A stretch of DNA of 12,469 nt from the NCBI GenBank assembly GCA_023427925.1, contig JAEYZS010000277.1:1-12469 (forward strand), in the 5' to 3' direction. How positions within the stretch are numbered: position 1 is the first letter of the stretch; each line of letters opens with the position of its first letter. The notes under the pieces are model-generated. The model saw nothing but the letters and a program-made list of their open reading frames with translations, did no database searches and was not told the origin of the DNA. The position numbers were made by a program, and so were the translations under genes. Below, in pieces: positions 7,473 to 12,469 of this stretch. Origin of the DNA: Pseudomonadota bacterium. GTDB lineage: Bacteria > Bdellovibrionota > Bdellovibrionia > Bdellovibrionales > JAEYZS01.

Positions 7473-7503
7473 TTACACATGAAAATAAACCGATAAGTAA
7501 TAC
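7473..7503 (+). promoter_or_regulatory. Weak candidate promoter for the glycine-rich lipoprotein
   Basis: TTACAC (7473-7478) and TAATAC (7498-7503) are separated by 19 bases, longer than ideal. They sit 34 bases before the ATG, which has a GGGG ribosome site (7526-7529). Tentative. Confidence 0.25.
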
Positions 7504-7536
7504 TACAACACACCGGAACGTTAATGGGGTAAATCA

Positions 7537-8661
7537 ATGATTTTATCAAAAAATAAAGTCTTATTTTTATTTATAATTTCAACCTTTTTGATTCTGGTTA
7601 ATTCTGGTTGTACGCGTAAGGTTCAAGACACTTCTGTTCTGACGTTAACTATTCCACATGGAATGTCTTCTAAAATTTCTGACTTTCAACATTCCGAACC
7701 CATGAGCATGCAATCAGTAAGCGTTCAGAATGACGATGGTGACGATGGAGGAAATTGGAATCCTTTTCTCAACCCCGAAGAGCTTTCTGGATTTAATTGT
7801 TACATGATAACAGTGAGCGGGCCTGAGTCTGATATGAGAAGAAACACTTGTATAACGACAACAGGGCAAAACTTTAAAGTAGGCCGTTGGATTGGCGGAT
7901 TAACTGCCGGAACAACATTGAGCTTAGAAGTTCCGTCTGGTACGCAGCGAGAAATCACAGTGGTTGGGTTTAATGCCACTTCAGGTTCATGCGTTGATTT
8001 TAAAAGGTTTGATGTCAACAAAATGTCTATGTCTGAACCTCACATCTTAGGTAAAATTGTAAGAGATCTTTCTCCAGGAACTGTATCTGTAACAATCCCC
8101 GTTTCTGTTTCCACAGAAACTTTAAAAATGGATGATTGCAGTGGACCTGATTTCGATATGGACGGGTCTGACGGACTTTATTTTGGAGATGTGACGGCCG
8201 GAAATGTAGTCGTCTCAAGTGTTGAAAGTTACACGAGCTTAGGTGGAGCTTCTTATGCTGTGACGGGTTTTGAAAATGAACCTCTATCTCCTAACCAAGA
8301 TGCAACATTCATTACAACTACGGTTACTCCTTCAGGACTAGGTCCCAACGATGAAATTATAATTACAAACCCTGCTCAAAGTGGCACATGGACGCCATCT
8401 GTTGGGACCCCTCATACAGGGCCTTGTGGATATCGACTCTGGGAAGGTCGTTACGCATTTGCTCGTGTAAAATCAGTCTCTGTAAGTCCTCCTGGCGTTT
8501 ACATATATAAAGGAACTCCGATTGATAGTTTGAACTGGGACCCGACTACACAAACTTTCGATGCCGGCTTGAAATCAACGATTAATGGTAGAATGACTGC
8601 AACTCCAACTGCGGATGGTTCGTTCTGTAAACTTCAGATCTCGAAGGTTCTTCATTTCTGA
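7537..8661 (+). CDS. Glycine-rich lipoprotein, N-terminal part, ended by an in-frame TGA
   Basis: The first half of what looks like a single 681-codon secreted protein. Residues 1-25 form a signal peptide whose V-N-S-G-C gives a predicted lipidated Cys25. An acidic, disordered-looking segment (N-D-D-G-D-D-G-G-N) follows, then a beta-rich Ser/Thr/Gly region with paired Cys residues. I recognise no named domain. It is probably exported and anchored at the cell surface or outer membrane. The frame ends at TGA 8659-8661, but the same frame reopens immediately as D-L-T-L-D-P-G-A and runs on through the glycine-rich half with no shift. The text across the junction (S-K-V-L-H-F, stop, D-L-T-L-D-P-G) reads as one continuous beta-strand unit. 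A CGA or TGG codon changed to TGA would explain it. The start has a GGGG ribosome site seven bases upstream. Confidence 0.75.
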   Translation: MILSKNKVLFLFIISTFLILVNSGCTRKVQDTSVLTLTIPHGMSSKISDFQHSEPMSMQSVSVQNDDGDDGGNWNPFLNPEELSGFNCYMITVSGPESDMRRNTCITTTGQNFKVGRWIGGLTAGTTLSLEVPSGTQREITVVGFNATSGSCVDFKRFDVNKMSMSEPHILGKIVRDLSPGTVSVTIPVSVSTETLKMDDCSGPDFDMDGSDGLYFGDVTAGNVVVSSVESYTSLGGASYAVTGFENEPLSPNQDATFITTTVTPSGLGPNDEIIITNPAQSGTWTPSVGTPHTGPCGYRLWEGRYAFARVKSVSVSPPGVYIYKGTPIDSLNWDPTTQTFDAGLKSTINGRMTATPTADGSFCKLQISKVLHF

Positions 8662-8668
8662 GATCTGA
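8634..8668 (+). other. Hairpin spanning the in-frame TGA
   Basis: TCAGATCTC (8634-8642) pairs perfectly with GAGATCTGA (8660-8668) across a 17-base loop. The loop itself can form GAAG-GTT-CTTC (8643-8653). The TGA stop (8659-8661) lies at the loop edge of the 3' arm. The arms contain the self-palindrome AGATCT twice, so part of the symmetry may be incidental. There is no T-run, so it is not a terminator. Confidence 0.55.
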
Positions 8669-8685
8669 CTCTCGATCCTGGAGCT

Positions 8686-9582
8686 ATGATTGAGGCACAA
8701 TCACTTGATATTAATGGATCTACTTCCGGAATATTACCAATTCGCGTTGCTAACAATTTAACTCTTAATGATGGATCATCCATTAACGCAACTACTCGCG
8801 GGTTTGGTCCTATAGCTGGTTATCATGGTAAAGGAGTTCGCGGACAGTCTTTAATGGGCTGTACAGGACCTTTTAGTTCGAACACGGGAACGGGCGGATC
8901 TTGTGCGCCTAATGATGGAAGTGGATACGGAGCAGGAGGTGGTGGAAATGGAACCGCGCCTGGATCCGGTAATGTTTATGGACCTAGTGGTGGTGCTGGC
9001 GGTGGCGGAACACAGTCTGGCGGTTATGGAGCTGGTGATGACTGTGGTGATGGGTCATGTTTTGGCGCCTTAAGATACAAAATCTTTTGGGGTGGCTCCG
9101 GTGGAAGTAGCGGAGATTCAGTTGCTAGTATGGGTGGCGAAGGCGGCGGTGTAGTTTATCTTATGGCAAAAAATATTACGGTTGCTACCGGAGGAAATGC
9201 TGCAATTGTTGCTGACGGAGGCTTCGCAACGGGTAACTCATCGATACCGAATCAAGGTGCTGGTGGCGGTGGTGCCGGTGGATCTGTGTTTATAGGTTAT
9301 GGAAATCTTTCTCTGACAACAGGAACGAATACCTACTTAACGGTTTCGACTAACGGAGGTGACGGAGGAGAAGCGAGTCAAACCGCATCCTCCGGTGGTG
9401 GTGGCGGAGGTGGAGGCCGCATTCATATAGCAGGTTGTACTCAGTCAATAGCTCCAGTTACAAGCTCAGCAATTGTGACTGCAGCACTAGGCGGAGCAGG
9501 TGGAGTTGCTTATGGTGGCGGTGATATAGGATTTCCAGGCTTCGGCGGTTCAGTTGTAAGACAATCACTCCAATGCCCGTAG
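8686..9582 (+). CDS. Glycine-rich repeat protein, C-terminal part of the split lipoprotein
   Basis: This part is in the same frame as the upstream lipoprotein gene and eight codons after its TGA. It has no signal peptide. Its first ATG (8686) has GGAG only two bases upstream, too close for good initiation, so it is unlikely to be an independent secreted protein. Content: beta-strand-like leader (S-L-D-I-N, L-P-I-R-V), a Gly-rich tract with Cys pairs (residues 59-125), then three related units starting near residues 153, 197 and 239. Each unit has a Gly run, a short hydrophobic strand (V-V-Y-L-M, S-V-F-I-G-Y, R-I-H-I-A), a turn and a second strand ending in Gly-Gly. This pattern suggests a stacked beta-helix or surface-fibre type fold. 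The gene is either a decayed fragment, a readthrough product, or intact if the TGA is a sequencing error. Confidence 0.65.
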   Translation: MIEAQSLDINGSTSGILPIRVANNLTLNDGSSINATTRGFGPIAGYHGKGVRGQSLMGCTGPFSSNTGTGGSCAPNDGSGYGAGGGGNGTAPGSGNVYGPSGGAGGGGTQSGGYGAGDDCGDGSCFGALRYKIFWGGSGGSSGDSVASMGGEGGGVVYLMAKNITVATGGNAAIVADGGFATGNSSIPNQGAGGGGAGGSVFIGYGNLSLTTGTNTYLTVSTNGGDGGEASQTASSGGGGGGGGRIHIAGCTQSIAPVTSSAIVTAALGGAGGVAYGGGDIGFPGFGGSVVRQSLQCP

Positions 9583-9602
9583 TATCTTATTCATGTGATA
9601 AT

Positions 9603-9632
9603 AAAAGCTCTTACTTTTAGAAAAGAGCTTTT
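9603..9632. terminator. Bidirectional terminator
   Basis: AAAAGCTCTT (9603-9612) pairs with AAGAGCTTTT (9623-9632) around a 10-base loop, with Ts after it on the plus strand and As before it. It ends the glycine-rich gene and touches the stop codon (9632-9634) of the convergent DNA-binding protein gene, so it can serve both strands. Confidence 0.85.
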
Positions 9633-10324
9633 TACTTTCTTAATGATTTTCTTAGTTTTTTCTTAGGAGTTTTTTTTCTCAGAGTCTTTATTTTGGTTTT
9701 TGCTTTCTTCTTAACTCTTCCCTTCTTATTAGGTTTTTTAGCCGCCTTTTTTGATTTTTTGCGGGCGTATCTTTTTTTGACCGCGACCTTGCCCTTCTTC
9801 CCTTCTAGTTTTGCGAAAAGAAGATCCATCTTTGTTTGAAGGTCTTCAATTGTCCCTTTTAGTTTATTGTTTTCGTATTTCAATGAATCAAGCTCAAGCA
9901 TCTTAAGAGGAGCGATTTGATCTCTGAATTTTAAAAGTATATTTTCAAATGAATTTTGAATTTTTCCTCCGAGCTGCTCAAAAACTTCCTTTTTATCCAA
10001 GTTTTCTCGTCTGAGCGCCTCAACTTCCCGCTTGAGTCTTGAAATCTGAATTTCCGATTCTTTATTTGTCGCTTCAAACTTTTGAGCCAGCAATTGAGGT
10101 GCGTGCTGTTCTGGGTTTTGTTCTACCAGTTTCATGTACCAATCCATCGATTGGTGGACATGAGCTGGCGCTCCTTGAGCAGACTTCATCCATCTGGTCC
10201 AAGCCGACGGATCAACTTTTAAAAGTTTACAAATCTGGCGTCTCGAGAGTCCCAATTTCATTCTTATTTGTTCGAGGTTTTCCATAGATCCTGAAGTGGA
10301 ATTTGAATTTTGTTGGGTGTCCAT
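9632..10324 (-). CDS. HTH / coiled-coil protein with lysine-rich H1-like tail
   Basis: A 230-residue probable DNA-binding protein in three parts. After a Ser/Asn/Gln-rich start, residues about 16-50 form a helix-turn-helix of XRE/phage-repressor style (G-L-S-R-R-Q-I-C-K-L-L-K-V-D-P-S-A-W-T-R-W). Residues about 84-171 are a long heptad-like, charged helix, probably a coiled coil for oligomerisation. Residues about 172-230 are extremely Lys/Arg-rich with A-K-K-P-type motifs like histone H1 or bacterial Hc1-like tails, giving sequence-independent DNA affinity. I recognise no named family. It could be a nucleoid-associated organiser or a repressor that spreads on DNA. The start is ATG 10324, since AAGGAG (10332-10337, minus strand) lies seven bases upstream. 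A TTG directly before it is also in frame. It is divergent from the recombinase gene across a repeat-rich region that may hold its operators. Confidence 0.8.
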   Translation of the reverse strand: MDTQQNSNSTSGSMENLEQIRMKLGLSRRQICKLLKVDPSAWTRWMKSAQGAPAHVHQSMDWYMKLVEQNPEQHAPQLLAQKFEATNKESEIQISRLKREVEALRRENLDKKEVFEQLGGKIQNSFENILLKFRDQIAPLKMLELDSLKYENNKLKGTIEDLQTKMDLLFAKLEGKKGKVAVKKRYARKKSKKAAKKPNKKGRVKKKAKTKIKTLRKKTPKKKLRKSLRK

Positions 10325-10331
10325 CAAGGTG

Positions 10332-10337
10332 CTCCTT
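10332..10337 (-). promoter_or_regulatory. Ribosome binding site of the HTH/coiled-coil gene
   Basis: AAGGAG on the minus strand lies seven bases before ATG 10324 and only four before the in-frame TTG 10327, which favours the ATG. Confidence 0.65.
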
Positions 10338-10385
10338 TAGATTCCTTCGAAAAAAGTCGTTAATATAAAAACAGCTTAAATCCCC

Positions 10386-10443
10386 ATTGTGAAATACGCA
10401 ATATATATTGTGATTTACCTATTTTAATATGGTGTTTCACAAT
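10386..10443. repeat. Three ATTGTGAAAY repeats, two direct and one inverted
   Basis: ATTGTGAAAT (10386-10395), ATTGTGATTT (10407-10416, 8 of 10 matching) and GTTTCACAAT (10434-10443, the inverse of ATTGTGAAAC). The direct pair is 21 bases apart, two helical turns. The outer copies form a perfect nine-base inverted repeat. They lie 62 to 119 bases upstream of the HTH gene, so they are candidate operators for it (autoregulation) or recombinase arm sites. Confidence 0.55.
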
Positions 10444-10536
10444 ATTTTAATCGATTTAGACATAAATAATTGAAATCACTTGGTTATTGTAACGTATAAG
10501 GCGTCACCACCCTGAAATTCAAAAAAACCTACATAA

Positions 10537-10580
10537 TATAGTTATAAACTATAGTATTAACATATTGAAATAACTATAAT
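10537..10580 (+). promoter_or_regulatory. Candidate recombinase promoter with overlapping operator half-sites
   Basis: A consensus TATAAT (10575-10580) overlaps the right arm of a perfect nine-base inverted repeat, TATAGTTAT (10537-10545) with ATAACTATA (10570-10578). Further copies of the half-site occur between them (AACTATA 10547-10553, palindrome ACTATAGT 10548-10555). No good -35 sits at standard spacing, which fits an activator-dependent or tightly repressed promoter. The role is inferred. Confidence 0.45.
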
Positions 10581-10691
10581 ATGCGGTATGATGTCCATAA
10601 TAAGGGGTAAAATCGCTGTTTTTTAAAAAACGGAAATTTGGACTCGCGAGATTGATTTTGCGCGTCATAATCCCTTGTAGATGGGTTGAAG

Positions 10692-11222
10692 ATGGCACAA
10701 GTTCGTTATGCTCTAAACAAGAACAAATATCTTATCGATCCTGAGCTTGAAAAGCTCAGTTCCCTACTCGACTCCTATATGGATAGTGATGTTCGCAACT
10801 GCTTGTTGCTACTGATTGCGCTTAAAACTGGTGCGCGTGCGCAGGAGATCCTCAATATCAAAAAGTCCGATCTTAATCCCTATGAGGAGTCGATTTTGAT
10901 TCGAGGAATTAAGGGATCCAACGATCGTGAGATTCCAATTAAGAGCGATCTCTTTCGTAAGCTTAAAAAGTATGCGGATTCCTTTGAGGGAAAAATGCTG
11001 TTTCCGATTAGTTATTCACGGCTCAGGCAAATTTGGGAATTCTATCGACCTGTTCCCAAAAAATTTCACTCACTGAGACATACATTTGCTATTCAGATTT
11101 ATAAAAAAACAAAAGATATTCGCCTTGTTCAGGTGGCTCTGGGACATCGAAATGTGATGAATACGATGATCTATGCTGACTACGTTTATTCTCAGCAGGA
11201 ACTCAAGCGCCTCATCTTGTAA
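10692..11222 (+). CDS. Single-domain tyrosine recombinase (phage integrase family, FimB/FimE-like size)
   Basis: A site-specific DNA recombinase that cleaves DNA through a covalent phosphotyrosine. The 176-residue product has only the catalytic domain. Numbered from ATG 10692: Arg49 (T-G-A-R-A-Q-E), Lys74 (beta-hairpin I-K-G-S-N-D-R), His126 and Arg129 (H-S-L-R-H-T-F), His152 (L-G-H-R-N) and nucleophile Tyr161 (T-M-I-Y-A-D-Y). All six active-site residues are present, so it should be catalytic. The usual N-terminal core-binding SAM-like domain (about 100 residues) is absent and the upstream region has no fragment of it. This matches the size of the FimB/FimE phase-variation recombinases rather than XerC/D or phage integrases. 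A TTG start at 10686 would add two residues. A strong hairpin (10741-10759) lies early in the coding sequence. No terminator with a T-run follows. Confidence 0.88.
   Translation: MAQVRYALNKNKYLIDPELEKLSSLLDSYMDSDVRNCLLLLIALKTGARAQEILNIKKSDLNPYEESILIRGIKGSNDREIPIKSDLFRKLKKYADSFEGKMLFPISYSRLRQIWEFYRPVPKKFHSLRHTFAIQIYKKTKDIRLVQVALGHRNVMNTMIYADYVYSQQELKRLIL
10741..10759 (+). other. Perfect hairpin early in the recombinase gene
   Basis: CTGAGCTT (10741-10748) and AAGCTCAG (10752-10759) form an eight-base stem with a GAA loop, 50 bases after the start codon. It could modulate translation or mRNA stability, or be a protein-binding site. It may also be coincidental codon use (P-E-L-E-K-L-S). Confidence 0.5.
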
Positions 11223-11248
11223 AGGCGCGTAATCCTACGGATAATTCT

Positions 11249-11277
11249 TTGACATAGCTTATCTCAATACTCACACT
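11249..11277 (+). promoter_or_regulatory. Weak candidate promoter of the beta-barrel operon
   Basis: An exact TTGACA (11249-11254) is followed after 17 bases by CACACT (11272-11277), a poor -10 box. It lies between the recombinase stop and the next gene, where a promoter is expected. Confidence 0.3.
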
Positions 11278-11345
11278 AAATATAGCGGTGCAAATGGATG
11301 GCCCCGCTTAATTAAAAATGTTTTTACACCAAGGAAGGATCTCGC

Positions 11346-12035
11346 ATGAGACTCAGTGTTTTATTATTAGTTCCACTAGTATCCATCACATTAAATTTTA
11401 AAAAAGGACATGCGCAAAGTTCTGAAGATGACATCTTTGCAATTCCTAAAACCTACGCTGTTCAAAATCGAAAGTTTAAACTTGGCAGTCAATACTCTGC
11501 ACATTTTGGATATATGCCTATGGATTCTTTTACAAAAGGAATCGTGCTTGGTGCTTCGTACACAAAATATTTTTCAGACTTCACCGGTTGGGAAGTGATC
11601 AATGGAAACTGGGTCTTTGGCATGGATACCGGTCTTAAAAAAGAACTTATAGAAAAGTATGGAGCAACACCTGGAGAAATTCCTGATTTTCCAGAGTGGT
11701 ACTTAACAAGTAATATCGTCTACACTCCGATTTACAATAAAAACTTATTCTTTAATAAATCTGTGGTTTGGGGAGATATCACTTTTGTTGCTGGTCCTGG
11801 TATTGGCTCCTTCAAAAACGATGGAGTTAAACCTCTCGTGAACTTCGGAGCGGTCTTGAGGTTCTTTCTCGACGATGCACAGTCGTTCAAAGTCGATATT
11901 CGTGAAAATCTCCCTTTCTTAAGCACAGGTGTTGAGCCTTATCTTATGATCGGTATTGCGTACACATATCAACCGGAAACTAAAGTCACTCAAAAAGGTT
12001 ATGACGATGATTTTGAAAAAGAATTTGCAAAGTAA
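11346..12035 (+). CDS. Outer-membrane beta-barrel domain protein
   Basis: A 229-residue exported protein. Residues 1-23 form a signal peptide with predicted cleavage G-H-A before Gln24. The mature chain shows alternating hydrophobic/aromatic strands and Gly turns typical of a small barrel: K-F-K-L-G-S-Q-Y-S-A-H-F-G-Y, T-K-G-I-V-L-G-A-S-Y-T-K-Y-F, V-K-P-L-V-N-F-G-A-V-L-R-F-F-L and a closing P-Y-L-M-I-G-I-A-Y-T-Y strand. The layout resembles the outer-membrane beta-barrel domain family of Myxococcus and Bdellovibrio, members of which (GltA/GltB type) belong to gliding-motility envelope complexes. It then has a charged tail ending E-K-E-F-A-K. The start is supported by AAGGAAGGA (11331-11339). 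The next gene begins four bases after the stop, so the two are probably one operon. The link to motility is inference from context and resemblance. Confidence 0.8.
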   Translation: MRLSVLLLVPLVSITLNFKKGHAQSSEDDIFAIPKTYAVQNRKFKLGSQYSAHFGYMPMDSFTKGIVLGASYTKYFSDFTGWEVINGNWVFGMDTGLKKELIEKYGATPGEIPDFPEWYLTSNIVYTPIYNKNLFFNKSVVWGDITFVAGPGIGSFKNDGVKPLVNFGAVLRFFLDDAQSFKVDIRENLPFLSTGVEPYLMIGIAYTYQPETKVTQKGYDDDFEKEFAK

Positions 12036-12039
12036 AAAC

Positions 12040-12469
12040 ATGAAAAATGTCAGTAAATTCTTAATTGTTGGTATTACGTGCTTCGTAATCGGAGCGCCAA
12101 TAACAACAGCGCAGAATCTACCGAAGGGCAAGTCTTCAACTGTCCAACCTTTTTTGGACAAAAACGAAAAGCCCTATAAATATGAGCCAATCGATCCTGA
12201 ATATTGGAAAGTTGTCGAAGAAAAAATCAGCTCAGAAGGTTTTCTGAAAATCATTGAAGATGGATTAGAGCTTGCCGAAGATTACGGTCCGGACTCTGAT
12301 GATGCCATTGAAGGAATGCTGGCTGTCGGTGTAGCACTAAGACATCTCAAACTCTATTATGCGGCGACAATGGTATTTAAAGAAGTCGCACTCAAAAGAA
12401 TTTCTTCTGAACTCGCCTCTAAGGCTCTCTATGAATTGGCTCTCATTGACCAGGAATCTTACCTAGATC
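12040..12469 (+). CDS. Secreted helical-repeat (TPR-like) protein, incomplete at window end
   Basis: Open to the window edge with no stop (143 codons seen). Residues 1-24 form a signal peptide (hydrophobic core F-L-I-V-G-I-T-C-F-V-I-G, cleavage near T-T-A before Gln-Asn). A Pro/Lys-rich linker (P-F-L-D-K-N-E-K-P-Y-K-Y-E-P) precedes amphipathic helices with small-residue packing (L-A-V-G-V-A-L-R-H-L-K-L-Y-Y-A-A, then A-S-K-A-L-Y-E-L-A-L-I), which look like TPR-type helix pairs. It is probably periplasmic. It starts four bases after the beta-barrel gene stop, so they are likely co-transcribed. A barrel gene followed by a periplasmic TPR gene parallels the GltA/GltB-GltC order of myxobacterial gliding clusters, but the fragment is too short to confirm this. 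Confidence 0.75.
   Translation, partial: MKNVSKFLIVGITCFVIGAPITTAQNLPKGKSSTVQPFLDKNEKPYKYEPIDPEYWKVVEEKISSEGFLKIIEDGLELAEDYGPDSDDAIEGMLAVGVALRHLKLYYAATMVFKEVALKRISSELASKALYELALIDQESYLD

Larger units (their letters stand above)
10325..10691. other. AT-rich divergent control region, 367 bases without a gene
   Basis: There is no credible coding region here. It contains the HTH gene's ribosome site, three ATTGTGAAAY copies (10386-10443), a GTTA-TTG-TAAC dyad (10483-10493), an AACTATA half-site cluster over a TATAAT box (10537-10580), a perfect 14-base palindrome GTTTTTTAAAAAAC (10618-10631) and CTCGCGAG (10643-10650). It most likely carries the promoters and operators of both flanking genes. A recombination site is also possible given the adjacent recombinase. 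Confidence 0.6.

Noticed and set aside
8659..8661. Selenocysteine or reassigned UGA at the split glycine-rich frame
   Set aside because: The pairing structure uses sequence upstream of the UGA rather than a stem-loop just after it. Another gene in the window ends in TGA as a normal stop, and Trp is encoded by TGG.
10395..10434. Invertible promoter segment between the inverted ATTGTGAAA copies
   Set aside because: The enclosed segment is only 40 bases and the arms nine bases, too short for a typical tyrosine-recombinase inversion substrate. Operator sites fit better.
10588..10626. Possible 12-codon leader peptide before the recombinase
   Set aside because: It has no ribosome site, no coding bias and is too short to support. 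It is mentioned only as context for the palindrome.
11207..11228. GCGCCT/AGGCGC hairpin over the recombinase stop as a terminator
   Set aside because: The stem is only six bases and there is no T-run after it.
10660..11235. Near-direct repeats GCGCGT...AATCC flanking the recombinase gene (10660-10673 and 11225-11235) as attachment sites
   Set aside because: The two copies differ by a three-base gap and share little beyond 11 bases, so chance similarity is likely.
1..12469. CRISPR arrays, tRNA, rRNA or insertion-sequence ends
   Set aside because: No regularly spaced repeats, cloverleaf or conserved rRNA segments, and no transposase or terminal inverted repeats with target duplications were seen by eye.

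Overview
The window looks like chromosome from a low-GC (about 40% by eye) member of the Bdellovibrionota or a related deltaproteobacterium-like lineage. This is an inference from several features: a lipoprotein with an F-Q-N-C lipobox, a GAF/HD-GYP cyclic-di-GMP protein, a Glu/Leu-type amino-acid dehydrogenase, very glycine-rich secreted proteins, and an outer-membrane beta-barrel gene followed by a periplasmic helical-repeat gene, as in myxobacterial/Bdellovibrio gliding-type loci. No rRNA, tRNA, CRISPR array or insertion sequence was seen.

Layout. Bases 18-1580 (minus) encode an unrecognised Cys-rich lipoprotein. About 50 bases away and divergent, 1632-3164 (plus) encodes a family-5 (peptide/oligopeptide type) periplasmic solute-binding protein. 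Its stop overlaps the start of a CofE/FolC2-like gamma-glutamyl ligase (3161-3853). A minus-strand 72-residue putative zinc-binding protein follows (3936-4154) with its own terminator. Then comes a GAF + HD-GYP protein (4371-6116) that is convergent, across a bidirectional terminator, with leucine dehydrogenase (6187-7299, minus). From 7537 a large glycine-rich lipoprotein reading frame runs to 9582, but one in-frame TGA (8659-8661) splits it in two. A bidirectional terminator separates it from a minus-strand HTH / coiled-coil / lysine-rich-tail DNA-binding protein (9632-10324).

The most unusual part is 10325-11222. The HTH/coiled-coil protein is divergent from a catalytic-domain-only tyrosine recombinase (10692-11222), across a 367-base AT-rich region. 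That region holds three copies of ATTGTGAAAY and a separate cluster of AACTATA half-sites over a consensus -10 box. It reads like a small regulator/recombinase module with its own operators. The window ends in a probable operon of an outer-membrane beta-barrel protein (11346-12035) and an incomplete secreted helical-repeat protein (from 12040).

Three points deserve a check first. The glycine-rich lipoprotein is interrupted by an in-frame UGA that sits at the base of a 9-bp hairpin. The solute-binding protein and gamma-glutamyl ligase are translationally coupled. The regulator/recombinase pair shares a repeat-rich control region.
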